Assembly: GCA_002104895.1 (NCBI GenBank)
Contig: MCFG01000053.1
Location: 1-45,000, forward strand
DNA: 45,000 nt
Origin: Anaeromyces robustus
Lineage: Eukaryota; Neocallimastigomycota; Neocallimastigomycetes; Neocallimastigales; Neocallimastigaceae
Direction: 5' to 3'
Shown here: piece by piece, positions 18,971-32,695 of the stretch
Numbering within the stretch: position 1 is the stretch's first letter
Layout: every line of letters begins with the position of its first letter
Position numbers and translations under genes: made by a program
The notes under the pieces: generated by a model
What the model was told of the DNA's origin: nothing
Databases searched by the model: none
What the model saw: the letters and a program-made list of their open reading frames with translations, nothing else

Positions 18971-21169
18971 TATTATATTATTAATAATTTTATTAATATT
19001 TAAAAGAGAAAAAAAGGAAAAAAAATTAAAAAAAAATTAAAATATTTTCTACAAATCAAGGAAAAAAAATTAATTTCAAATAATTAACTTTATTTGTAGT
19101 CTATATTTAATAATCTTTTTTATTATCTTTTTTTATTATGTTTTTTATTATCTTTTTTATTAATATATTAATAATTAAGTTGATCTTTTAAAATATATCA
19201 TTTTAATATTATTATAGTTAAAGGTATTCATATAATAGTTTTTTAAAAAAAAATTAATATTAATATTATTAATAGAATTATATATCATGATTAATATATA
19301 TCAAATTTATAAATTATTATTATATTTTATAATATAATAATTAATTTATAATGCATTATAATAAAAAGAAAAATATATATATAATTTATATATAATTTTT
19401 AAGTTTAACATAATCATTTATTATTATATTAACTATTACTATTAATAATTCAGTACGTCTACTTAAAAGCTTATATTTAATTAATTAATATATAAAGAAT
19501 AATAATAATAATAATACATGTTTAATATTTGATATAAATTTAAATTTTAAAATAAAAGGTATATATAGATTGCATATATGTAAACTATTTTTATTGTAGT
19601 TTAAAAATACTATATTAGTTAATAAAAAAAAATTAACAGATTTACAATAATATAATTATTAATAATAATCTATACATATATTTTTGAATATTTATTATTA
19701 TGTTTTTTTTTTTTTTGTTTTTTTTTTTTTCTACATTTTTAAACAAAAAGTAAGAGTTATATAACTGTCGATATTGCGAATAAATGAAAATAAAAAAAAA
19801 ATACAATAATTTATAATAATTAATTTATATATTATGATTTATTTATTTATTTATTTATATATTAATATAAAAAAAGAAAAAAGTAAAATGAAAAAAGAAC
19901 TAAAAGATTTTAATATAACTCGTGTAAAGATTTGTAAAACATAATATTTATATATTTAAATATATATAATTAAATACACAGTTATATTAAGATTATAATC
20001 AATAAAATACTTCAATTATTTATAGTTATTGATTATCTGATTTTATTATTATTTATTTTAAAACCTTTATAACTATTTATTTATTTATTTATTTCTATTT
20101 CTTTCAAATAGTTAAAATTCAATTTTTTTTATTATTATCAATATTTTTATAAATAGAAAAAATATTAAGTATATAAAAATTATTTAAAATCAGCTTATAT
20201 ATTATATATAATACTAAAATTAAATTATTAAAAATAATAAACAATTTAAAGTTTTTTCTTTTTTTTTAAATAAAAACAAAACAGTAAAACATGACTGATC
20301 AATATTCTAATATAAATGATTATATATTAGTATTTAAGATTATTATTTTAATAGCCTAATTGATAATATAAAACAAAGATAATTTTTTCTTTAAAATATA
20401 TATATATATATAATTATTTAATATTTTTCTTTCATATAAAAAAAATTAATAATTATATAATATAATAATTGTAAAACTTCAGTTTAAATATTTAGTTATA
20501 TTAATTTTTAGTATTTAACAGTATAAATTAAATAAAGTAGATTAAAATGTTAATCTCTTTCTTTAAAAATTTAAAAAAAAAAAATTATATATGTTAATTA
20601 AAGATTAATATATTATAAAAAATAGATTTAATTACAATATTTATAAATATTTATAAAAGTATTACATATAGATTTAGATGTAATATATAAGTATATTAGT
20701 CATTTTTTGAAATTATTATCAATAAAATATAACTAATACATGTGCAATAAATTTCATTTTTTAATTATATAATTTTATTATATCTTTTATGCCAATAAAT
20801 ATATTATAACTAATAATTATTATAATAAAATAATTATTTTCATTGAATTACTTTTAATATAATTTACAATTCGAATATTAAAATATATTATTTTTCTATA
20901 AATAAAATTTATTAGTAAAAATTATATTATTAAGAGAAATTGATAAATATTTTTTTATGTTAGTTATTTAACGAACATATAATTAATAATTTAATAATGT
21001 TTTATTTTTAAATATATTAAAAATAAAGATTAATATTATGTCAATTTTTATATTATCTTATAATTATTACTGCCACTATTATTATTATTATTACAATTAT
21101 TCAAAATTTTATAATTAATATAAATAATAAAATCTATATTAATTATTATTAAATTTATCAACTTATTTA

Positions 21170-21420
21170 CTTATTTATTTATTTATTGACTTATATAACT
21201 TATATATTTATTTATTTATTTACTTATTTATTTATTTACTTATTTATTTACTTACTTATTTATTTATTTATTGACTTATATAACTTATATATTTATTTAT
21301 TTATTTACTTATTTATTTATTTACTTATTTATTTATTTACTTATTTATTTATTTATTTATTATTTATTTATTTATTTATTCATTTATTTATTTATTGATT
21401 AATTCATTTATTTATTTATT
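21170..21420. repeat. TTTA array containing an 85-nt higher-order repeat
   Basis: The marker GACTTATATAACTTATAT occurs at 21188 and 21273 within a long TTTA/TTAC tetranucleotide array, so an ~85-nt segment has been duplicated as a block. The open frame across it (Tyr/Leu/Ile/Phe) is repeat translation. Confidence 0.85.
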
Positions 21421-21941
21421 TATTTATTAATATTTAAATAAACATTCTAACTTATTTAGTATTTTCTACGAAATATGAACAAATAATATTAAAATAAACC
21501 TATTAATTTTTTCTTTTTAATAATAATAATGCTAAATAATTGGATTGCTTCTTTTTCATCCTTATTTTCTTATTCTTATATATCGTTCTTACCATATGAA
21601 TAGGTTAAATTTTATTAATTATTTGAATTTTATAAAATAATATATAACAAATAATAATAAAATAAACATTTTTTTTTTCACAATTTTATTATTAAATAAA
21701 ATTAAAATAATTAAAAAAGTTTCCAATAATTTTAATATTCTATTAATTAAAATTATTATTAAATAAAAAAAAATATTAAACAAAATATTGAATAATATAT
21801 ATAAATAAATAAATAAAATTAAATAAATAAAATTAAATAATATTATTATTATGCTTATTATATTATTAAGAATTTAATATGATATTTTTATTTATTACGT
21901 TAAATATTAAATAAATAATTAATTAAATAAAATAAAAAATA

Positions 21942-22010
21942 ACTCTTAATAATAAATAATAGTAATAATAAATAAAACTCTTAATAATAAATAATAGTAA
22001 TAATAATAAT
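21942..22010. repeat. 35-nt tandem duplication
   Basis: ACTCTTAATAATAAATAATA followed by GTAATAATAA occurs twice, starting at 21942 and 21977. It lies within generally AAT-rich DNA. Confidence 0.75.
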
Positions 22011-23346
22011 AGTTTTTATAAATAATAATTAATTATCTACAATTATATAATAGTGATTTTAATTTTCAATATAATATTTATTTAATAATATTTAATATTC
22101 TTTAAAGAATTTAAAATTTGTTTATATTTTGTACATTTTAGTATTTTATTTAAAAAAAAAAAATTAAAATTAGTATTGAATCACATATATTATAATATAT
22201 TGACAAATACTATTTTAACGGTAATTATTCAAACACTTTTTTTTTTAAATTTTCATTTTATTTATTATTATAATTTATTATAATATAATATAATAAATAT
22301 AAAATAATATATTATAATATACTCAGTTATAATATATAATAAACTTGAATAAAAATTTTTAGAATTATAATTTTTATTATTGATTATTGATTATTGATTT
22401 ATTTATTATATAACTTTATTGTTTTTTTTTTAAACCATTTTCATTTTTTGACTTTTTTGTCTTTTTTGTTATAATTATTATTTGTTATATTTTATAATAA
22501 TATAATAAAACTTTAAATAAAATAATAATAACAGAGCTACAAACTTGTTTTATAGTTTTATTCTTACTATTAAATATTATATTATAAAATAATATTTAAT
22601 AATTGTTAAATTTTGTAATATTTTCTTATTAAAAAAATGTTAATTTATTAATTTATGTATATATAATATTTAAGTAGAATTTTTTTTTTTTATTTTTGAA
22701 AAAAAAAAAATAATTAACATATATGCAATTTTATATAAATAGTAATATTCAACATTATTTATTATTTAATAACATAACATATAATAAACGTACACAAAAT
22801 AAAATAAAAATAAATATTAAATAATATATATATATATATATATTATTTTTATTTTATATTAAATATCAACTTTAATTAATCATGCGAATATAAATATTAA
22901 AAGTCAATTTACTTTAATTTCTTGTAAAATATCACATTATATGATATGCTAAATAAAAACATAATATAAATATCAATGCATATAACAAAAAATACTTTAT
23001 ATAAAACCTATTTAAAACTATCTGTTAATAGACAAATTCAAGATAGATAATTTTATATTACAAAATTTAAAATTTAAGAAATTTTTTAAAATATAATAAT
23101 AAACAACAAAATTATATTCGAGTTATAAGCATTCAAACATAGTATTAATATAAATCAATTTATATTAAAAAAAGTAAAAACATATATTATTAAAATTTCA
23201 GTAAATTTTAAAAAAAGTAAAGAAAAATATTTGTCCTAATTTTTCTTTTTTTCGAGAAAAAAAAAAAAACTGAAGTAAATAATTTAAACAAAATAATAAA
23301 AACATAATTTATAAAAATTTATCTATTAATAATCGGAAAGGAGTAA

Positions 23347-23398
<52 letters not shown>
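23347..23398. repeat. (AAT)n microsatellite
   Basis: An uninterrupted array of about 17 AAT trinucleotides lies in the rhomboid upstream region. Confidence 0.9.
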
Positions 23399-23399
<1 letters not shown>

Positions 23400-23857
23400 G
23401 TAAATAAATTAATAGTTTACATATATTTACAACATACTTAAAAGTTATAATAGTTTTTATTTATATAAAAAATCAAAAGCAAAGTAGTAAAATATAAGAT
23501 ATATATAATATACTAAAACAACATTTATAAATAAATAGATACCATTTTATATTTATTTTAATAAAAAAGGTAATAAAAATATAATATATATTTTATAATA
23601 ATATATGATATTTTTATATATATAATAATATATAATAAATTATATATTATATACTTTTTTATATTTACTTCAATATAATAACATGTTTTTTAAATAATAT
23701 ATTTTCAATAATATATTTTAATATTATAACAACGTTTATATATAACATATGATATTTTTGTACATACATGTATATACAGTATAATCTTTTTTTTTTTTTT
23801 TTTTTTTTGTTATTTTTTTTTTATTTAATTATATAAATATTTTTTATTTAATCAAAA

Positions 23858-24462
23858 ATGAATAATAACGTTAAGAAATTCGGTAATGATATATGGAATT
23901 GGTTGAATGGGGAGGAAGGAGAGGACGATGTGTCCCAAATGTCTTTCTTCCAAAGAACGGCAGCTATGAATACGAGTACAACACAAAATCAAGTTCGTCA
24001 AAGTCAAACACAACAACTTTATAATACACATAGTACCGTTAGTCCATTCGATGCTACTAAAAAAAGTAAAAGAGACAGTCGAGTACCTTTAAGACATTCA
24101 ACTATTGATGAGGATATTGAAGACTACGATTTTTATTCATCCGATCATCTAGATAAAATATTTGATGTTGTTATTGAAATTCAAGAAGAATATGAAAAAA
24201 AGAAAAAAGAAGAATTATTAAAATATAAAGAAAGTCATAAAGCAGATCAAGAAAAAGTACCTAAAGCTTTACTTAATCCAGAAGTACAAAGACAAATTAA
24301 AAATCAAAAAGTATATAAACCTTATTTCTTATTTACTTTAACAATAATACAAGTTATTTTAATGGTTTGTGAGTATGGAATGAATTGGATAAAACTTGGT
24401 GTACCTATTGATGTAAGTTCTGAAAATTTTAATATTATGATTGGACCTTCCACTTCTGTAAG

Positions 24463-24497
<35 letters not shown>

Positions 24498-25038
24498 TTA
24501 TAAATAATAATAGTTATTATAATATCTTAGGATATATAACAATATATAAAAATATTATATACATCATTATGATTATTATTATAATAGTTATAATAATTTT
24601 TTTACATATAAATATTAATTTTTTTTTTTTTTTAATTTTTTTATAACAATTATTAATCTTTATTTTAATTAACATTATTTTATGTATATATATATTTGAT
24701 ATAATATATAAAGGTATTAATACATCTTGGTGCCAGATGGGTACCTTGTATGAGAACAGGGTTTGAAAAAGAAAGTATTAGTTGTATAGAAGGTGTTGAA
24801 CCATATAAAAATGTTACTTATAATGGTAGTGTTGTTGGTCTTTGTAAATTAAGTGATATGTGCGGTATGGGTATGAAAGAGGGTACAGTACCAAATCAAT
24901 GGTGGAGATTTGTTACTCCACTTTTTCTTCATGCAGGACTTGTTCACATTGTAACCAATTTATTCTTCCAAGTAAGTACAAGAAAAACTTTATATATATA
25001 AATATATTAAAATATTTAATTCGTAATTTTTGACAACC

Positions 25039-25108
<70 letters not shown>

Positions 25109-25891
25109 AAAATGATAAAAAAAAAATTTTATTTTATTTTATTTTTAGAATATTATATTTATTATATTAATATAAAAAAAAATTTTTTTTTTTTTATTAT
25201 TAATTATTTTATTTTTACATTAGGTAAGGGTTGGATTTCAAATGGAAAGAGATTTTGGTAGTTTAAGAATTTGCATTATTTATACAATATGTGGTATCGC
25301 TGGTTTCATGTTTGGTTCCGAATATAGTATACAAACTCCTAGTGTTGGATGTTCTGGTTCATTATATGGTAAATTTATTTTTTAATAATAATTTTTATAT
25401 ATAATAATATTAATAAAAAATTAATTATAATATGTTTTTTTATACAATATATATAATATATATATATATATATATCTTTTATATCTATTAAATATAAATA
25501 TATGTATTTAGGTTTAATTGCATGTTTACTTCTTGATTTACTTTTAAATTGGAAACTTTTAATTAAACCTATCAAAGAATTAATAAAAATGTTATTTGTA
25601 ATTATTGTATCACTTGGTGTTGGATTATTACCATTTGTAGATAATTTTGCTCACGTTGGCGGTTTTATTACAGGACTTGTAACAGGATTAATCTTTTTAC
25701 CTTCCATTAAATTTGGTTTAAAAGATCGTATTATCAAAACAACAATAACAATAGCATGTATACCAATCCTATTTATATTAATATTTTATTTAATTATAAG
25801 TTTCTATAAAAGTGATGCAGTTACTTGTGAATGGTGTAAATATGTAAATTGCCTACCAATAAATGGATGGTGTGATGATATGATTTATTAA
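23858..25891 (+). CDS. Rhomboid family intramembrane serine protease, 4 exons
   Basis: Exons 23858-24457, 24714-24971, 25224-25368 and 25512-25891 join through GT-AG introns into 460 residues. The N-terminal ~150 residues are a charged cytosolic region rich in Gln, Lys and Glu. A first membrane segment (YFLFTLTIIQVILMV) lies near residues 155-170, followed by a luminal loop with GARWVPCMR. The rhomboid core then shows HAGLVHIVTNLFFQ, the nucleophile motif GCSGSLYG (Ser330) and AHVGGF (His382), so the catalytic dyad is intact. Such enzymes cleave transmembrane substrates within the bilayer. The extended N-terminus with an extra membrane helix fits the secretory-pathway class rather than the mitochondrial PARL class. 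The C-terminus is Cys/Trp-rich (CEWCKYVNC, NGWCDD), a tail I associate with fungal rhomboids. Intron 1 is open in frame and would add poly-Tyr if retained. Intron 2 carries a 67-nt poly(A) tract. Substrates are unknown. Confidence 0.93.
25040..25106. repeat. 67-nt poly(A) tract in a rhomboid intron
   Basis: There are 67 consecutive A after GACAACCC, inside intron 2 of the rhomboid gene. It is the longest homopolymer in the window. No AATAAA lies just upstream, so a retroposon tail is not supported. Confidence 0.9.
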
Positions 25892-27718
25892 TAATGATAT
25901 ATAATAATAATAATTATAATTAATTATAATAAATAGTAATATAATATTTATTATTATTTTCCAATTTTTTCTATTTTTCTATTTTTTTTTTTTTTTTCAA
26001 TATTATTTTATTTTTATTTCTTCAATTTTTATTTTAGTTTTTCATTCTTCAGTAATTTCTTTTTTTTTTTTATTTTATTTTATTTTTTTTTTTTTTTGCA
26101 AATTTATTTTATATATATATATATATACATCATATCATTTTTATTTAACTAGATAATAATTAATAATAATAATAATCAAAAATTATATTGCATTATAAAT
26201 AATACAAATTAATCAATTTTTATAAAACATAAAAATATTACAAATAATAAATAAAAGAAATATAAAAATACCATTTTATTTAAAAAAAAATATAAATTAG
26301 TAACTTTAACAATTATTTATTAATCATTTATAACAAAATATTAATAAAAAAAAATGTATGATATATTTAATGGTGTGTTAATAAAGTATAAGCATATTTA
26401 TAATATTATTTTTATTTTTTATTTTTTATTTTTTATTTATAATATTATTTTATTATAATGACATATTTTATTCTTTAAAATTAAAATAATAATACATAAT
26501 ATTAGAAATTTAATAATATTATTATTGTTGTTGTAATAGTATCAATAATAAAATAAGAAAAACAAGATTAGGACTTTGGTTGTAATTTAATAATAAATAA
26601 AATAGTTATTATGTTAGTTGAAAAGAAAGAAAAAAAGTGATATATTTAATAGCTTATTATTAATATTAATATTATATTTATTACAATTTTGATATATTAA
26701 TATCTGTTGTGTTATGGTGAACATTTATAATAATATATAAGGCAGAGGTTTTAGTAGAAATTATAATAATTATATTTTTAATTTTTTTTTTTCTATGTTT
26801 CAAATAAAATTCATATTAACAATTTAATTGTTTTCATTTTATAATTTATCATGTATTTTTCTTTCCAAAAAAAAAAAAAAGAAGTATTTTTTGTCATTAA
26901 ATAATAACAATTAACTATATAATAAAATTATTAATGACTATTATTTTTACGTTTTTTTTTTTTTTTTTTTTATATAATATCATTATTAATATTATTAACA
27001 TTTTAAAGTTTAAAAAATAAAGGCAAAGTAATAATATTTTTACAGAAATTAATTTAAAATTGATTCATGGAACATTAATTAAATATTACAGAAGAATAAA
27101 TAGATAATAAAATCAATAAATAAATATAATAATAAATAGATGAATTAATGTTTAATTAATTAAAACTAATTCTATCATATTAATTAATTAAAAAAAGTTT
27201 ATTTTCATTTATTATGTTAATATAAAGTTTTTAGTTTTTAGTTTTTTTTTTTTTTTTTATTTCTCTTTTTTATCAAAAAAGACTATTATTATTATAAAAA
27301 AGCACTTTTTTTTTTTAAGAAAGAAAAAAAAATAAATAATAAAAAAGAGGAAAACAGATTAATAATAGAAAAACAAAACGAAAAAATAAAAAATAAAAAA
27401 TAAAAAAAAAATAAAAAAAAAAATAAAAAAAAAATAAAAAATAAAAAATAAAAAAAAAATAAAAAAAAAAATAAAAAAAAAATAAAAAATAAAAAATAAA
27501 AAAAAAAACATTAAAAATAAAAGAGAAAGAGACATTTCAAAAATAAATAATTATAAATTATATAATAAAATAATTAATACAATTATTAGTTTATAATTAC
27601 AGAATTTAATTTATTACTATTTTATTTTAAAAAAGAATAATTATCAGGAATATATAACTGAAAAAAAAAAAAAAAAGAAACAATAAAAATATATATATAT
27701 ATATAAATATTTTTGAAA
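25892..27718. other. AT-rich spacer between rhomboid and M13 peptidase genes
   Basis: This holds the 3' region of the rhomboid gene and the promoter of the peptidase gene. I see T and A homopolymers, (TTTTA) runs near 26060 and 26400-26450, and the A-rich higher-order repeat at 27381-27510. A slightly less AT-rich patch at 26700-26760 shows no exon or tRNA fold. Confidence 0.6.
27381..27510. repeat. A-rich higher-order repeat, 48-nt period
   Basis: Single T residues punctuate A-runs whose lengths follow the series 6-6-6-10-11-10-6-6-10-11-10-6-6. The pattern 6-6-10-11-10 therefore recurs with a 48-nt period for about 2.4 copies. This shows block duplication rather than random slippage. It lies 209 nt before the peptidase start codon. 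Confidence 0.8.
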
Positions 27719-29601
27719 ATGGACGATAGTGAAATTAACATAGCCGAAGCTGAAAAGGCACCACTTATTCCTAATGAACAACCACCACCAACAAATGATA
27801 CAGAAGATGCACCTGTCAATACAACAACTCCAAATGAAAATGAAAATACAGCTAATACTCCAACCACTCCTGTTTCAAATACTCCAACTTCACTAACATC
27901 ACGTCAAAATCAAAGACGTAGACGTAATAATAAGAATATTAATGGCATTGAACTTATTTTATTACTTGTAATTTTATTCTTATCTATATATATTTGCATT
28001 TTTGGTGGTAAATAATTTTAATTAATTTTAATTAATAAAGTAAAAAAAAAAAAAAATAGAAATCGTAAAATGCAATTAAAAAAAAAAAAAAAAAAAAGTA
28101 ATTTTAAGAGTTAAAATAATTCTTACTATTACTATTATTATCATTTTTTTTTTTTTTTGAAATAATAAAAGATAATTTAATTAAATAAATATTAATATAT
28201 ATAAAATATTTCATTTTTCTTTCTTCAAAAGTTATTTCACCAAATTCAAAGGATGAAAAAGAAAAGGAAGAAGTAATTTTATTATTATTATTATTATTTT
28301 TAATAATTATTTTAATATTTATATTCATAATCTTATCAATGATTAATAAAATGTTTTACTAATAATAATTCAAAATTCAAAAAGGTATGTTTAAGACCTG
28401 AATGTATTATAACTTCTGCTAGAATTTTAAGTAGCATGGATGCTTCAGCTGATCCATGTACTGATTTCTATCAATTTACTTGTGGTAATTGGATGGTAAA
28501 TAACTATATAACTATATATATATAAATATTTTTGCTATGTTTTGTTTTTACTTTTTTTATTTGTACAACTAAACAAATAGAATATTGTTATTTTCTTTTG
28601 AAAATATGAAATTTATGATTACTAACTATTTTTATTATTTTTATTTTTTTTTTTAAATAATAATAAAATGTAATTTCAGAATGAAAATGTAATTCCAGAT
28701 GATAAAACAAGAATTTCTACTTTTGATAGTATTTTTAAGAAAAACATCGTAAGAATAAATTTAAAAATAAAATAAAATAAAATAAAATAAAATAAAATAA
28801 ATATTTGCTTTAATAATTTAACAGAAACTAATATTATTATGTTAATATTTAATTTATTTCATATTTACAATATTATTTATATAATTATATTAATATATAT
28901 ATATATATAATATCAAAATAAAATAAAATGAAATGAAATAAAAAATAAAATAAAATAAAATAAAAATATTATTAATATTTATTAAAGAATGTCTTACGAA
29001 ATGCTCTTGAAGGTGACTATAAACCAAATGAAAAATTTGATGAAGAACATCAAAATTATGATAAACAAACATTCCAACAATTAAAGAATATTTACAATAC
29101 TTGTATTGATACCAATAGTATAGATGAAAAGGGAAAAGAACCATTAGTTAAATTACTTTCAGATTTAAATATCAATGAAGAAGGTGTTAATTATAAAAAT
29201 ACGGATAAATTTACTGAATTAATAGTTAAACTTCATAATTATGCTGGTCATGCTTTATTTGATATGGCTGTTTCAGCTGATCAAAAAAATCCAGATATTA
29301 ATGTTATTTATATTGGTCAATCTGGTTTAGGTTTACCAAGTAAGGAATATTATGAAGAAGAAGATATTATTAAAGTTTATAAAGAAACTATTAAAGATAT
29401 GTTTGCTAATATTTTTGATGATCAAAAGGAAAGAGATTTTGAAAGAATTTCTAATTTAATTATTGAATTTGAAAAGAAATTAGCTGAAGTTACTATACCA
29501 TCGTAAGTCTTTTTTTTAAAAATATAAATTAAAATTTGAATGATTAAATTTATAATATTAATTTATATAAATATTCACATTTTTACTATATTTACATAAT
29601 T

Positions 29602-29632
<31 letters not shown>

Positions 29633-31422
29633 TTTTTTTAATTTTAATTAATCATTTATAAATATATAAATATATAAATAATAGTCAAGATATGCAAGAT
29701 CCAAGTGCTACTTATAACGAAAATAATCTTAGATCATTAAATGAAAAATATCCATATCTTAATTGGAGATTATATTTAGAAAAAAGATTTAGTACTTACA
29801 ATATTAATGATATTATTAAGGAAGATACATTAATTGTTGCTGATGCTCCAAAATTTTTCGAAGGTTTAAATAATATTATTAATGAAGTTGATACTGAAAC
29901 TTTAATAGCTTACTCTGAATGGTATATACAAAAAATATTTTTTTTTCAAAATTATTAATATTATTTTTTATTATTATTTTACTTATTAATTTTTAAATAT
30001 ATTATATTTATATTATTTTATAAATTTATTATAATTTTTAACTACCATACAAAATTAGGAATATTATTAGAGTTTATGGTAGATACATTAAGGAAGACCT
30101 TCAAGAACCATTAAAAAAATTAAGAAAAGTTCTTTCTGGTAAATATATAAATATTATATAATACATTACATTATATAATAGAAATATAATTTTTTTTAAA
30201 TATATATTAAATAATTTTAATGAATATATTTTAAAATATATAAAAAATTTAAAAAAAAAATTTTTTTTTTTTATAATCTTTTTTATAAATAGGTGTTAAA
30301 ATTGATCCACCAAGATCTGAATATTGTATTAGAGTTGTTGATGGTATTATGGGTATGGCAGCTAGTAAACTTTTTATAGATAAAGCCTTTGCAGGTGATA
30401 GTAAAGAAGCTGCTGATAAAACTATTGAATATATTAAAGAAGCTATGAGTCATAGAATTCCACAAATGCGTTGGCTTGATCGTCAAACTAGAAATTTAGC
30501 TATTAGAAAAGTTTTTTCACTTACTGATAAAATTGGTTATCCTGAATTTGTGATGAATCCAAAAAAAGTTAAAGAAGAATATGATGGATTAAAGGTTGAT
30601 TCAGAAGATTTCTTTAATAATATTGTTTATTCTAATGTATTTGACATTGGTAAAAATTTAAAAGATCTTCAAAAACCAGTTGATAGAACTAAATGGGAAA
30701 TGACACCACAAGTAAGAAAAAACTTTTATTTATATATTTATTATTATATATATTTATTAATTATTAATTATTAATTATTAATTATTAATTAATAATTAAA
30801 AAAATAAAAAAAAATTTATATATATATATTAAATGATTTAGACTGTTAATGCTTATTATAATCCACCAATGAATGAAATTGTATTCCCAGCTGGTATTTT
30901 ACAAACACCATTCTTTAATGCTAAAGATCCATATTATTTAAATTATGGTGGTATTGGTGCTGTTGTTGGTCATGAATTAACACATGCTTTTGATAATAAT
31001 GGTAGACAATATGATTCTAAAGGAAAATTAAGTAATTGGGTAATATATATATAAATATTTTTTATTATCTTTAAATTATCAAAAATATAAATATATAAAT
31101 TATAATAAATTATATATCTTATAAACTTAATAATAATAATAATAATAATAAATCAAATCATAATATTAATTTTTTGTAAAAAAAAATAGTGGTCTAATTC
31201 TACACTTGAAGAATTTAATAAATTAGCTCAATGTTTCATTGATCAGTATGTTATATAACTAAATATTTATATATATATTTTATTTATTTTTTTATATTTT
31301 TATATATTTTTTTTAAAAAACAAAGCAAAAAAAAAAAAAAAAAAAAAAAAATTGAAATCAATACAAAATATTAATTTTTTATCAACAAAACTTTTATTGT
31401 TAAAAAAATTATATAATTTATC

Positions 31423-31456
<34 letters not shown>

Positions 31457-31988
31457 TAATAGATATGAAAGTTATTATATTGAAGACAAAAAAGGAAATA
31501 AATATTATATTAAAGGAAAGGTAATTATTTAAATCTTTTTATTTTAATTTAGTTTAATTTATTTTATTTTATTGATAAATAGAACATATCAATAATTTAT
31601 AATTAATTAATATTTTTTTTATATTAAATAAAATATAAATTAGTTAACCCTTGGTGAAAATCTTGCTGATAATGGTGGTTTATCTCGTGCTTATGAAGCA
31701 TGGAAAATTTCATTAAATAAAGATATTGAATTAGCTAAGAAACATAATGAACATCTTCCAGGTCTTTCACAATATACTTTTGATCAATTATTCTATATTT
31801 CCTTTGGTCAAATTTGGTGTAGTAAAGATAGACCAGAAAGTGCTATTCAACGTATTCGTACCGATCCACATTCACCACCAAAACATCGTGTTAATGGTGC
31901 TGTACGTAATTCTGTACATTTTGCAGAAACCTTTAATTGTCCACAAAATTCACCCATGAATCCAGAAGAAAAATGTTTAATTTGGTAG
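27719..31988 (+). CDS. M13 family (neprilysin/ECE-type) zinc metallopeptidase, 12 exons
   Basis: Exons are 27719-28007, 28232-28272, 28385-28495, 28680-28748, 28988-29502, 29685-29921, 30059-30138, 30293-30711, 30842-31039, 31190-31245, 31463-31520 and 31644-31988. All introns are GT-AG and the joined frame gives 805 residues. A Pro/Thr/Asn-rich cytosolic N-terminus ends in basic [11 protein letters not shown]. One membrane anchor follows (residues ~76-95), making a type II ectoenzyme. The M13 N-domain starts with VCLRPEC and [15 protein letters not shown]. The catalytic domain has NAYYNP (590-595), the zinc site HELTH (His631, Glu632, His635) and GENLADNGG (Glu696 as third ligand). It ends in CLIW, the family's typical C-terminus. 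All key residues are intact, so it should cleave small extracellular peptides on the hydrophobic side. The ATG at 27719 was chosen; an in-frame TTG two codons earlier is not needed. Exon 2 is a 41-nt micro-exon required for frame. Confidence 0.93.
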
Positions 31989-32695
31989 AAAAAAAAAAGA
32001 ATTAAAAAATATCAATAATAATAATAATAATATAAAAAAGAATAAAAAAAAAAAAAAAAAAAAAACTAAGAAAATAATATTAATATAATAAAATAAAATA
32101 TAAAAAAGAAAAAAAGTAAAAAAAAATTAAAAATTAAAAATAATATAATAATAAAAAAAAAAAAATGTAAATACTTGCATTCAGTATATTAAAAAAAAAA
32201 TAAAATAAATAAATAAAAAATATAATTAAAACATGACATTTTATTTTTATTTTTATTTTTTTTTTTCTTGTTATGTACTAAAAATATAATACATGTAATA
32301 TAAAAAAAAAAAATATATATATATATATATATAACGTGATATGTAGTATTAGATTAATAATATTAAATCAAAAAAAAAAAAAAAAAAGGAAAAAAAAACG
32401 AAGGTTTAAATTTATATTAAAAATTTAGATATAAAAAATAACTTAATAATTATTATATATTAAATAATTAATTATATATATAAAAAGTTATTTTTTATAG
32501 TTAATAAATATAGAAAAAAAAATATTTCTTATTTTAAATTAATTTGATTTAATTTAATTGAATATTTGTTTTTGTTTTCATTTTTTAATTATTATATTTA
32601 AAAACTAAAGAAATTAAAATAAAAATAAATTAAAAAAAAAATAAAACAAACAAACAAACAAAATAATAATAATAATAAAAATAAAATAAAATAAA
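31989..32695. other. AT-rich spacer between M13 peptidase and HAD genes
   Basis: This short spacer holds A-runs, a (TA)n stretch near 32315-32332 and an (ACAA)-like run before the next start codon. No exon or RNA gene is visible. Confidence 0.65.

Larger units (their letters stand above)
17511..23857. other. 6.3-kb AT-rich spacer between divergent cyclin and rhomboid genes
   Basis: Both flanking genes read outward, so this segment must hold both promoters. I found no exon, tRNA or rRNA. It contains an 18-bp inverted repeat pair (18736-18970), a TTTA-based repeat (21170-21420), a 35-nt tandem duplication (21942-22010), an (AAT)n array at 23347-23398, and a poly(T) tract at 23787-23808 close to the rhomboid start. 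A 22-codon frame beginning at 20291 is too short to support. Confidence 0.6.

Noticed and set aside
20291-20359. 22-codon frame starting MTDQYSNIND
   Set aside because: It is too short, has no partner exon or conserved motif, and is expected by chance.
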